Positions 17,397-25,296 of a stretch of DNA of 64,000 nt are shown here, piece after piece; the first letter of the stretch is position 1; every line of letters begins with the position of its first letter. The translations under genes were made by a program, and so were the position numbers. Below the pieces are notes generated by a model that saw only the letters and a program-made list of their open reading frames with translations, made no database searches and had not been told where the DNA came from. The DNA is taken from positions 1-64,000 of the forward strand of contig JAWCNV010000011.1 in NCBI GenBank assembly GCA_038848185.1. The letters are read 5' to 3'. The DNA comes from JAAOZP01 sp038848185 (GTDB lineage: Archaea; Thermoproteota; EX4484-205; JAAOZP01).

Positions 17397-17545
17397 ATGA
17401 GCAGGAAAACAGTAATCTCAAAGGAGGAAATACTGCATTACGCTAAGCTTTGCAGAATATCTGTAAGTGATACTGAGGTTGAAAAACTTGAGAAAGATGT
17501 TAACGAGATACTGGAGTACTTCGACACCATAAGAAGCCTCCAGTT
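17397..17545 (+). CDS. gatC: Asp-tRNA(Asn)/Glu-tRNA(Gln) amidotransferase subunit C, truncated by gap
   Basis: Fifty codons, from an ATG at 17397, are followed by an assembly gap. The product (VISKEEILHYAKLCRISVSD ... VNEILEYFDTIRSLQ) is the typical N-terminal half of GatC, the small chaperone-like subunit of GatCAB, which amidates misacylated tRNA. GGAGG at 17377-17381 lies upstream; a TTG at 17373 also opens the frame but precedes the conserved start. The remaining C-terminal part (about 45 residues) lies in the gap. Confidence 0.85.
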
Positions 17546-17642
17546 NNNNNNNNNNNNNNNNNNNNNNNNNNNNNNNNNNNNNNNNNNNNNNNNNNNNNNN
17601 NNNNNNNNNNNNNNNNNNNNNNNNNNNNNNNNNNNNNNNNNN
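17546..17642. other. assembly gap of 97 N
   Basis: Ninety-seven undetermined bases. From the usual lengths of GatC (about 95 aa) and GatA (about 480 aa), roughly 200 codons are missing here, far more than 97 bases, so the N run is a placeholder. Confidence 0.97.
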
Positions 17643-18608
17643 GCATGCGGAGCTGTGGAGCTTGCCTTGGGAAGCGACACCGGCGGATCCATAAGGAACC
17701 CGGCTGCATTCAACTCAGTAGTCGGGTTGAAGCCTACATACGGCAGGGTTTCACGCTACGGTTTAATAGCGTACGGGAGCAGTCTTGACCAAATAGGGCC
17801 GATGGCCAGGAGCACTCTATCCGCAGCCCTGTTGCTTCAAGTAATAGCCGGAAAGGATTTGCGGGATTCAACTACATCAAGCCAACCTGTACCGAACTAT
17901 GTTGAGGAGGCTTTAAAGAAGGCTGATGGGCTTAAGATCGGTGTGATAAAAGAAGGCTTTGAAAACATCGATGAAAAAATTTCAAGTAAAGTCTACGACG
18001 CTGTAGGAGTTCTTGAGAAAACCGGGTGCCTGATTAAAGAGGTCTCAATGCCATTCATGAAATATGCTTTACCAGCCTACTATATAATAGCGATGGCTGA
18101 GTGCTCAAGCAACCTGGCTAGGTTCGACGGTATACGTTACGGTGGTAAGCGTGCGGAAGGCAGATGGGAGGATCAGCTTGTTAAGATTAGGACTGAGTGC
18201 TTCGGGGACGAGGTTAAGAGAAGGATTTTCCTAGGAACCTTCGTTCTCTCCGCAGGCTATAAGGAGGATTTCTATATAAAGGCCTGCAGAGTTAGGAGAA
18301 AGATACATGATGATTTCAAAATCTTGCTTAAGGATTTCGATGTTTTAGCGACGCCAACAATGCCCGTCTTACCTTGGAGGATAGGTGGGCTACTGTCCCC
18401 GCTGGAGATGTATATGATGGATGTTGAGACTGTTGCCGTTAACCTTGCGGGACTACCGGCGATAAGTCTTCCAGCAGGCTTCGCAGACTCTCTGCCAGTT
18501 GGCATGCAGCTTATAGGAGACCGTTTCGACGAGGCAACCCTGCTCAGAATAGCCTACGCCTACGAGAGTGAGGAAAGGTTTACTGAATGGTTTAAAGAAG
18601 CCTGTTGA
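17643..18608 (+). CDS. gatA: amidotransferase subunit A, N-terminus lost in gap
   Basis: The amidase subunit of GatCAB, hydrolysing glutamine to ammonia. The visible part (321 codons) begins just before the catalytic segment LGSDTGGSIRNPAAFNSVVG, in which the Ser of GGSIR is the nucleophile, and continues with GLKPTYGRVSRYGLIAYGSSLDQIGP and C-terminal GLPAISLPAGF and VGMQLIGDRFDE. About 155 N-terminal residues, including the catalytic Lys and the GSSGGSA serine, lie in the gap. gatB is not in the window. Confidence 0.94.
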   Translation, partial: ACGAVELALGSDTGGSIRNPAAFNSVVGLKPTYGRVSRYGLIAYGSSLDQIGPMARSTLSAALLLQVIAGKDLRDSTTSSQPVPNYVEEALKKADGLKIGVIKEGFENIDEKISSKVYDAVGVLEKTGCLIKEVSMPFMKYALPAYYIIAMAECSSNLARFDGIRYGGKRAEGRWEDQLVKIRTECFGDEVKRRIFLGTFVLSAGYKEDFYIKACRVRRKIHDDFKILLKDFDVLATPTMPVLPWRIGGLLSPLEMYMMDVETVAVNLAGLPAISLPAGFADSLPVGMQLIGDRFDEATLLRIAYAYESEERFTEWFKEAC

Positions 18609-18651
18609 GTTCAGAAAGCTTAAAAACCCATTTTAAACCCCTCGTTGAGAA

Positions 18652-19746
18652 ATGCTTCAGAAAACCCCGATGCTGCTAATACCCGGCCCAATAACCCTGC
18701 CGGAGAGAGTTTTGAAAGCAATGGCTAAGCCGATAGTAAACCATAGGGGAGAGGAGTTCCATAATTTATACGACAAGGTTGAAGAAGGCTTGAAGCATGT
18801 TTTCCAGACCGAGAACAATGTCTACGTTTTAAGCGGCTCAGGCACTGCAGGAATCGACATGGTTTTCCAGAACTTCGTCTACGAGGGGGAGAAGGTGCTC
18901 ATACCAGACTTCGGGGACTTCACTGAGAGAGCTGTTGAAAACGCTTTGAAGATTGGTGCTAAGCCGGTTACTGTTAAAGCAGAATGGGGGAGCCTCCCGA
19001 ACATAAGAGACATAGTAAGCGTTATCGAGAAAGAGGATGTGAAGAGTATTTTCATACTTCATAACGAGACCTCTACTGGAGTAACCTTCAGAATGATGGA
19101 GGAAATCCGTAACGCTGTTAGAGGAAGGGACATACTGGTTTTCGCAGACACGGTTTCAAGCCTCGGCGTGGAACCATTCTACACAGATAAGTGGGGTGTC
19201 GATGTCTGCGCAACCTGCAGCCAGAAGGGGCTTGGAGGACCACCAGGATTATCATTCGTATCGGTCAGCGAGAGGGCTCTTGAAAAAGGGCTGAAAAACC
19301 CTAGGAGGAGAAGCTTCTACCTTGACGTTGAGAAAATACACAGGTTTCACCTGAAGAAGGAGACCCCGTTCACCCCAGCCATCCCCCTGGTCTACGGGAT
19401 TGATGAAGCACTTGAAATCCTTAGGGAGGAGGGTTACGGGGAGAGGATGAGAAGACATAGGGAGAACGCTGAAATAATATACGAGTTTCTAGAGTCTGAG
19501 GGGCTTGAGATCTTTCCACGGGGGAAAGAATACCGGTCCATATCCATAATAGTTTTCAAAAACAAGGGGTTTGACGCTCCGAAAATAATCAGAAAACTGT
19601 ATGAAGAATACGGAATACTTATTGCAAGAGGAATGGGTAGGCTCAGAGACGAAACCACTAGGATAGGAAACGTCGGATACGAGGGAAGAAGGGAAATAGA
19701 GTACTTCCTCAAATTGTTTAAAACAGTTTTAAAAAGTACCTGTTAA
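18652..19746 (+). CDS. class V aminotransferase (alanine/serine-glyoxylate type)
   Basis: PLP enzyme of the alanine-glyoxylate/serine-pyruvate aminotransferase group. The 364-aa product contains LLIPGPITLPERVL at the N-terminus, LSGSGTAGIDMV (phosphate site), ADTVSSLGVEP (Asp contacting PLP) and CSQKGLGGPPGLSF with the Schiff-base Lys. In archaea such enzymes may act in serine/glycine metabolism; the exact substrate cannot be read from sequence. CTTAAAAA is centred about 27 nt upstream of the ATG, indicating a leaderless transcript. Confidence 0.9.
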   Translation: MLQKTPMLLIPGPITLPERVLKAMAKPIVNHRGEEFHNLYDKVEEGLKHVFQTENNVYVLSGSGTAGIDMVFQNFVYEGEKVLIPDFGDFTERAVENALKIGAKPVTVKAEWGSLPNIRDIVSVIEKEDVKSIFILHNETSTGVTFRMMEEIRNAVRGRDILVFADTVSSLGVEPFYTDKWGVDVCATCSQKGLGGPPGLSFVSVSERALEKGLKNPRRRSFYLDVEKIHRFHLKKETPFTPAIPLVYGIDEALEILREEGYGERMRRHRENAEIIYEFLESEGLEIFPRGKEYRSISIIVFKNKGFDAPKIIRKLYEEYGILIARGMGRLRDETTRIGNVGYEGRREIEYFLKLFKTVLKSTC

Positions 19747-19809
19747 AACAGTTTTATAAAGAACACTTATTCGATCAACATCTGAAAAACTTAGGAAAAC
19801 GCTTTAGGA

Positions 19810-20535
19810 CTATTCTACTTCCTTGACAGCAACTTCAGCCCTAGTCTCAATTCTCTCAATCTTACCATCGCGTATCCAGAGGATCCTGTCCGAGACATCG
19901 ATCATTTTTAGGTCGTGTGTTGCAGTAATTATTGTGACTTTTTTCTCTGCATTGAGTGCTTTCAGCAGGTTGATTATTTCCAGTCCTGTGTGGAGATCAA
20001 GGTTTCCTGTAGGCTCGTCTGCAAGGACTATGACAGGGTCGTTTACTAGTGCTCTTGCTACGGCTACTCTTTGCTGTTGTCCACCTGAGAGTTCTCCAGG
20101 CTTGTGGTCCAGTCTTTCTCCTAAGCCGACTCTGGTCAGCATTTCTCTTGCTCTTCTTGTTCTCTCATCTCTTTCGACGCCTGTGAATATCATTGGTAGT
20201 AGAACGTTTTCCATTGCTGTTAGTACGGGTATTAGGTTGAAGGTTTGGAATACGTATCCTATTTTCTTTGCTCTCAGCCATGCGAGCTCATACGCGTCTA
20301 GGCTGGCTATGTCAACTTCGTCGATGAAGACTTTTCCGCGGGTGGGTCTGTCTAGGCCTCCGATCATGTTGAAGAATGTTGTTTTTCCGCTTCCTGAGGG
20401 ACCCATTACTGAAAGATATTCTGATCTTCTGATTCTTACGCTTACTCCATCTAGGGCTTTAACTGTTATAGGCCCCATCACGTAGTATTTCGCCAAGTCC
20501 TCGGTTTCAACAGCATACTCATATCTTAGAGCCAT
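19810..20535 (-). CDS. ABC transporter ATP-binding protein (MacB/LolD type)
   Basis: The 241-aa product is a complete nucleotide-binding domain: Walker A GPSGSGKTT (about residues 45-53), Q-loop FQTFNLIPVLTAMENVLLP, signature LSGGQQQRVAVARALV, Walker B VIVLADEPTGNLD and H-loop ATHD. The TAMENVLLP pattern places it in the LolD/MacB/FtsE-like group. It follows the FtsX-like permease gene by 13 nt on the same strand and very likely forms an exporter or mechanotransmission complex with it. Substrate unknown. Confidence 0.94.
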   Translation of the reverse strand: MALRYEYAVETEDLAKYYVMGPITVKALDGVSVRIRRSEYLSVMGPSGSGKTTFFNMIGGLDRPTRGKVFIDEVDIASLDAYELAWLRAKKIGYVFQTFNLIPVLTAMENVLLPMIFTGVERDERTRRAREMLTRVGLGERLDHKPGELSGGQQQRVAVARALVNDPVIVLADEPTGNLDLHTGLEIINLLKALNAEKKVTIITATHDLKMIDVSDRILWIRDGKIERIETRAEVAVKEVE

Positions 20536-20548
20536 TTCTCTTCACCTC

Positions 20549-21193
20549 TTACGCCTCGTATCTTAATGCCTCCGTCGGGCTAAGCTTGGAGGCGATGTAT
20601 GCGGGCACTAGGGAGGATATTAATGCGATGAACACGCCTAGGCCTATGTCTATCAACGGGTTTGATAAAAGCACCATCAGATCATTTGGGCTACGGGGAA
20701 CAAAAAACTCCATCCATAGTCTGATTGCGTTTAAGATTATTTCAGGGTTTGCTCTTGAAAAGTATTGCCATAGTGTTGCCACGCCCCATCCTGCAACAGC
20801 ACCTATGCTTCCACCGATTAAGCCCAGTAGAAAAGCCTCTATCAGGAATATTTCTATCACGTGCGAACTCATTGCGCCTAGGCATTTCATGGTTCCTATC
20901 TCCTTGTATCTCTCTGTCACACTCATAAGCATGGTGTTCACTATTCCTACCGAGCATATTAGTATTGCTATGATTGCCATCCAGATCTGATAGGTCTGTA
21001 CAACTACGCCCGATTCCTCTTGGTACAGGATGGACACTATTCTTCCGGTTGTCAGGAGGAAGGAGAGGAATGATATTCCTAGGATGATTGAAGCCATGGT
21101 TATAAGTGCCCTGCTGAACCTCGACCGGATGCTTTCCAGGCTGAAGGCGAATGCTTCTGAAAGGGGGAATTTCACACCCTTATCTTTGCTCAA
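20549..21193 (-). CDS. FtsX/MacB-like permease lacking the extracellular domain
   Basis: The 214-aa product has four hydrophobic segments (about 31-50, 68-90, 110-135, 178-203) in the FtsX arrangement, with VGIVNTMLMSVTERYKEIGTMKCLGA and the final LSPTEALRYE typical for the family. The large extracellular MacB-PCD domain normally found between the first two helices is missing: only about 18 residues connect them. It may be a natural minimal form or have lost the domain. Co-transcribed with the ATPase gene. Confidence 0.88.
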   Translation of the reverse strand: MSKDKGVKFPLSEAFAFSLESIRSRFSRALITMASIILGISFLSFLLTTGRIVSILYQEESGVVVQTYQIWMAIIAILICSVGIVNTMLMSVTERYKEIGTMKCLGAMSSHVIEIFLIEAFLLGLIGGSIGAVAGWGVATLWQYFSRANPEIILNAIRLWMEFFVPRSPNDLMVLLSNPLIDIGLGVFIALISSLVPAYIASKLSPTEALRYEA

Positions 21194-21262
21194 CCCGCTC
21201 CACCTTGTTTAGGTTTTAACCGTAAATAAAGCTTATTAACCTTTATTGTGGCAGTTTCCAAT

Positions 21263-21373
21263 ATGACTACAAGCGAGTTCATAGCTATGCTGGATAATGT
21301 TTCACTGGTTTTAGCAGTGGGTGTTTTAATAATTATAATCTACTTTATAGCTAAGAAGACTGTTAAACATTGA
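21263..21373 (+). CDS. 36-aa single-helix membrane protein candidate
   Basis: ATG ORF beginning MTTSEFIAMLDNV, followed by a membrane helix of about 17 hydrophobic residues (VSLVLAVGVLIIIIYFIA) and a basic end KKTVKH, so the C-terminus should be cytoplasmic. An AT-rich TTATTAACCTTTATT box lies about 27 nt upstream. It sits alone between the divergent ABC permease and the RPA gene. The amphipathic-helix-then-TM layout makes it more convincing than a random ORF. Confidence 0.5.
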   Translation: MTTSEFIAMLDNVSLVLAVGVLIIIIYFIAKKTVKH

Positions 21374-21446
21374 TTTTCAAGAGGTATGCGTAAATACTGT
21401 TTTAAACACGTGTATTTAGCGGGGTCTGAGATGGGAGAGGGGCTTC

Positions 21447-22949
21447 ATGTCTAGGGAGGAGCTTATGCGGAGATATGTTGAGGCAATCCTAGACAGGAGG
21501 AGGGACATTACTAGGGAGGAGCTTATGCGGAGAATAGAGGAGAAGAAAAAGGAGGCAAGGGTCAGCGAGGCTTACAGAGAGGTTTGGGCAGTGTTCAGCA
21601 TAGCTAACGAGCTGGGCATTAGGCTTGAGGAGGTTTCGCTTGAAAAGGAGATTAAGATCAGTAACATTGTCTCAGGACTCGCAAGCATTTCGACACGTGG
21701 AAGAATTATTGCAATACTTGAGCCGAAGGAGGTTGAGTCTAACGGCGAGAAGATTCCTATAACTAGGGTTATCCTAGGGGATTCCTCAGGATGGTGCTAC
21801 CTGTATTTTTGGAGGGAGAAAGCAGGTTTGCTTCAAGAATTGAATATTAGTGTCGGGGATATTATTAGGGTGAGCAGGGCATACAGTAAGGAGGGGAGGC
21901 TTGGAACAATCGAGATACATCTTGGTAACATGGGGAGCGTTTCAAAGGTTGAGGAGAGCCCGGATATTCCTCCGAGGGAAGCGTTCTTCAAAACTCTGGG
22001 GGAAGTAGGGTATGAGGACAATATTGTTAACGTTAAGGCTGTTGTGATCGGGGTTTCAGAGCTTAAGAGGTTCTCAGACTCCAGGGGTGTGGAGAGGACC
22101 GTTAGGAGAGTTGTTTTAGCAGACGGAGATATTAGAATACCCTTGACCCTCTGGCATGAGCACTCCAGCAGAATATCTGAGAAAGATGTTTTTGCCAGCG
22201 TTCTAGTGGCGGGGGCCAGGGTTAGGAAGGGGTTAAGCGGAAACCTTGAGCTTGAGCTCGACTCGCTGGGGTGTTTAGAGGTCTTGAGCAAAGCGGGGGA
22301 GGCGGAGTACTCAGCCCTCTCTGAAGTAGGCACCGGTAAACCTGTTAACCTTAAGCTTCACATACTTAAGATGTTTAAAGACAATATTTTCCCCGCCGGA
22401 GGCAGGAGTAGGAGGGTGATGGATATTATTGTTTCAGACGGAGAAACTTACGGTATTTTAACAGTTTGGGACAGTCTTATAGATAGGCTTAGGCAGATGA
22501 ATGCCGAGGGCAAGAAAATATCTTTTCTAAACCTGATTCCCAGGGGCGTGGGAAAACAGGTGTTGCTCAGCACAACCTCGTCCACAACAATAGTCGGCGT
22601 TGAGGAGAGTACTCTAAACTTAAGGATCCCTGAGAAAGCGTATAGGGTGAGCGAGCTTGAACCAGGCTTAAGGAAGATTCATGTTGAGGGTGTTGTCTCT
22701 ATGAAGCCTGAGGAGCAGGAGGTTACTTCAGCCTCAGGCGAAAGCATAAAAGTATGCCGACTCAACCTAGTTGACGACACGGGTTTGGTTGAAGTAGTGG
22801 CGTGGCGCGATAACGCGAGTAAAATATCCGGGTTAACGTCTGGGAGAGGAGTTAGAATAAAATGGTGCAATGTCAGGGAAAGAGGGGTCGGAAGAATAAT
22901 TATAGAGGTTACGCCGGATAGTGAAGTGGAGATGATTGAAGCTGAGTAG
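21447..22949 (+). CDS. replication protein A-like single-stranded DNA-binding protein
   Basis: The 500-aa product consists of an N-terminal helical part (TREELMRRIEEKKKEA..., the standard archaeal RPA start) followed by at least three OB-fold repeats (about residues 65-165, 175-290 and 395-495) with recurring RVILGDSSGWCYLYFW, RVVLADGDIRIPLTLW and RLNLVDDTGLVEVVAW strands. It binds single-stranded DNA in replication and repair. No zinc finger is visible. The N-terminus has a duplicated REELMRR segment encoded by a 23-bp direct repeat. Overlaps alba by 14 nt. Confidence 0.9.
   Translation: MSREELMRRYVEAILDRRRDITREELMRRIEEKKKEARVSEAYREVWAVFSIANELGIRLEEVSLEKEIKISNIVSGLASISTRGRIIAILEPKEVESNGEKIPITRVILGDSSGWCYLYFWREKAGLLQELNISVGDIIRVSRAYSKEGRLGTIEIHLGNMGSVSKVEESPDIPPREAFFKTLGEVGYEDNIVNVKAVVIGVSELKRFSDSRGVERTVRRVVLADGDIRIPLTLWHEHSSRISEKDVFASVLVAGARVRKGLSGNLELELDSLGCLEVLSKAGEAEYSALSEVGTGKPVNLKLHILKMFKDNIFPAGGRSRRVMDIIVSDGETYGILTVWDSLIDRLRQMNAEGKKISFLNLIPRGVGKQVLLSTTSSTTIVGVEESTLNLRIPEKAYRVSELEPGLRKIHVEGVVSMKPEEQEVTSASGESIKVCRLNLVDDTGLVEVVAWRDNASKISGLTSGRGVRIKWCNVRERGVGRIIIEVTPDSEVEMIEAE
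21451..21533. repeat. 23-bp direct repeat inside the RPA N-terminus
   Basis: CTAGGGAGGAGCTTATGCGG plus AGA occurs at 21451-21473 and again, exactly, at 21511-21533. The 60-bp period keeps the reading frame, so the protein carries two REELMRR segments 20 residues apart. Confidence 0.95.
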
Positions 22950-23217
22950 CAATGCTGTGGTAGTTGTTGGAAGAAAGAAGCCTTGGAACTACGTTACTGC
23001 ATGTATCACAGTCTTCAACAGTGGAAGTGAAACCCTTACGATAAGAGGAAGAGGCGAAAACATTTCTAGGGCTGTCGACGTGGCGAATCTCCTCCGGAGA
23101 AGCATGGCGGGGGCTCAAATCCTTGAAATAAAGATAGTGGAGGATGCTAGCGGCGCGGGTAGTTCTAGAATGGTCCCGGTCATCGAAATAGTTTTCAAAA
23201 ACCCTCATTCAACTTAG
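22936..23217 (+). CDS. alba: Alba DNA/RNA-binding protein
   Basis: Small basic chromatin protein of archaea that coats DNA and binds RNA. The 93-aa product has SSNAVVVVGRKKPWNYVTAC at the start, where the lysine pair in GRKKPWNYV corresponds to the DNA-binding, acetylatable region, then IRGRGENISRAVDVANLLRR and a C-terminal MVPVIEIVFKN strand. The TTG start lies inside the end of the RPA gene, so the two are translationally coupled. The gene converges with DUF2070. Confidence 0.95.
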   Translation: MKLSSNAVVVVGRKKPWNYVTACITVFNSGSETLTIRGRGENISRAVDVANLLRRSMAGAQILEIKIVEDASGAGSSRMVPVIEIVFKNPHST

Positions 23218-24978
23218 CTAAAGCACGAGGATGAGAAAGCCTGTTAAAAACACGGCGAGTATCATTGAAAGCAGAATCATCTTCTCCGAGTATTCGACAA
23301 GCTTCTCAAGCTCATTGAAAAGGCTTCCGGTTACTTTAACCTCTGCCTCACCCACATATGCTTCTGCCTTACATGGTGAGAGACATCTCATAGCGTTGTT
23401 TAACGAGTCTCTGCATGCTTCAAGCAGTAGCTCCCTTCCAGTTTTAAACCCGACTGGGAAATACCCTTTCCTAGCCTGTTTCAATCCTGTTAGAAGATGC
23501 GTGTCTGTTGTAACGATCTCGAGCGCTGATAGGCCGAGCTGACTCTTAAGACTGTTAACCAAGTAGTCCCGCAAACCCTTAACCATATTGTTGCCGTCGA
23601 CTATAATTATAGCGTGACTCATGCCGCCTATGTTTAAAACCAAGGTCGAGACCCCTCCTGGACCAATTTCATCATTCAGAAGACTATTAGGCCTGACCCT
23701 GTTAAACCCGATTTTCAACGATTCCTGCGGGACCCGTGTTAAACAATCTATCGTCTCCTCAAACAGACTGGCGAATTTACTTTCATCAGGCTCGAATATT
23801 CTCCAGCTTGACGAGTCTATAGAGTTGTGCGCATCCGATATTAGGAGCGGGGTTAAACCGTGTTCACTGATAATTTTAGATAACTTGTGCAGCCATTCCG
23901 GTGGAAGATCCTCTGAAGAATATCCTGGGCACGATAGGAAAACGATGCAGTATGAACCTATGCGTATCGCAGTAACAGAATATCCTTCAGCCTCTTTCTG
24001 CAAGAAGCTTGCGGAGCATTCTCCTAAACGCGTCGCCGAATTCAACGCTCCCAGTATTGCTTCCCCTATTTTCTTAACCTCGTTTTTAGAAGGCAGGTTA
24101 AGACTATGATCCGACAGGAAGCGGAGCATTAATATCCTACGACTGTTCTTCTCAAGCTCTTTAACCAAGTAGCTTGGCAGAGGACTACTGCCAACGGTGC
24201 CGAACGGCCCGAAGTGCACAGCTACTCCAGCAACCGTTAAAGGAGGCTCATCCTCAGGAGTAAGATTGATCAGAGAGAGCCTCAGCCTGTTTTCTTCACT
24301 CATCTCTTCAAGCAGCGTCTCTAGAGAAGCCTCATTCTTGTCGAAATAATAGTCTAAATAAGCCTGGAAGATTCTTAAAGGCGGGGCTCTCCCGCCCTGT
24401 TTTAACCTAAGAGCCGCTAGGAAAAAAATACTTGCAGAGAAGGCGGATAAGAGTGCTGAAACTATGTTAACCCAGTTTTCTAGCAGAATCACGCTTAAGA
24501 TAAGCCAACGCAACGACTGTAGAGTGATGTGGATTAATGATGCGCCGAGCGTAATTGGAATGCTCCTCCTGCAGAAGCCGAGTAGGACAAGGGTTGAGAT
24601 GAATGATGAGGCTGCGACGCCGAACGCGGTCAAAAAGAGGAGGAGTCTACATGGCTCTAAGCGTAGGAGAAAAGACAGCAGGGATCCGGCGATTAGGAGC
24701 ACGGCGTAAAGCGTTTCTTGGACGAGTTGAAGAGCTAGAAGCCTCCTAAACGTGAAAACCCTGTCTTCATGGAAGAAGAACAGGTGTATCAGAAACGAGA
24801 ATAGGGTTGGAGAGAAGACGATGATTAATGCTTGAGGAACTGTTTTTAAAAAAGGGCATGATGTGAAAAACATTATTGAAATCAGGAACTCGACTAGAAG
24901 ACTTGCAGACAGGATTATGCGTAGAGAAGGAAATGAAAGGAAGACCCTGAAGTGACGGGACGCGTCTTTAGAGGACAA
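23218..24978 (-). CDS. DUF2070 family membrane protein
   Basis: The 586-aa product has a multi-helix N-terminal half (six to seven hydrophobic segments within residues 10-205), a large soluble region (about 215-550) with HFGPFGTVGSSPLPSYL and VDGNNMVKGLRDYLVNS, and a final membrane helix. This layout and the motif AVHFGPFGTVGSS match DUF2070, an archaeal family of unknown function. It follows the Sec61beta gene by 4 nt on the same strand, suggesting a membrane-related operon. Confidence 0.85.
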   Translation of the reverse strand: MSSKDASRHFRVFLSFPSLRIILSASLLVEFLISIMFFTSCPFLKTVPQALIIVFSPTLFSFLIHLFFFHEDRVFTFRRLLALQLVQETLYAVLLIAGSLLSFLLRLEPCRLLLFLTAFGVAASSFISTLVLLGFCRRSIPITLGASLIHITLQSLRWLILSVILLENWVNIVSALLSAFSASIFFLAALRLKQGGRAPPLRIFQAYLDYYFDKNEASLETLLEEMSEENRLRLSLINLTPEDEPPLTVAGVAVHFGPFGTVGSSPLPSYLVKELEKNSRRILMLRFLSDHSLNLPSKNEVKKIGEAILGALNSATRLGECSASFLQKEAEGYSVTAIRIGSYCIVFLSCPGYSSEDLPPEWLHKLSKIISEHGLTPLLISDAHNSIDSSSWRIFEPDESKFASLFEETIDCLTRVPQESLKIGFNRVRPNSLLNDEIGPGGVSTLVLNIGGMSHAIIIVDGNNMVKGLRDYLVNSLKSQLGLSALEIVTTDTHLLTGLKQARKGYFPVGFKTGRELLLEACRDSLNNAMRCLSPCKAEAYVGEAEVKVTGSLFNELEKLVEYSEKMILLSMILAVFLTGFLILVL

Positions 24979-24982
24979 CCTC

Positions 24983-25165
24983 TCATATACCTATTATGCG
25001 GATTAGAATACTTACTGCGATGAGAATAACGGATAGTACGACGATTATTATGGGTTTAATTTGAAAACCCTTGCCCTTCTCCCCGAGAGTGCTTAAAAGC
25101 CCAGCTGTCCCCGCTGGGAGTCTTGATCTACGCTTATCCTTCTTCTTTGAGCTTTCTTTAGACAT
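24983..25165 (-). CDS. protein translocase subunit Sec61beta (archaeal SecG)
   Basis: The 60-aa product has a basic N-terminus, the conserved LPAGTAGLLSTLGEKGKGFQIKP segment, and one C-terminal membrane helix (about residues 38-58). This is the archaeal Sec61beta, an accessory subunit of the SecYE channel. It lies 4 nt before the DUF2070 gene. Confidence 0.92.
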   Translation of the reverse strand: MSKESSKKKDKRRSRLPAGTAGLLSTLGEKGKGFQIKPIIIVVLSVILIAVSILIRIIGI

Positions 25166-25296
25166 CCCGAACCTATTGGGTAACCTGAATTAAGGTAAAT
25201 AAAACTTTCTCCGGCTACCCTGTTTGAAAGGAGGCTTACGGCTTTTAAACTCGGATAAGGTTTAGTTTAAAACCCAGGTCTCCGATTCATAACTGG

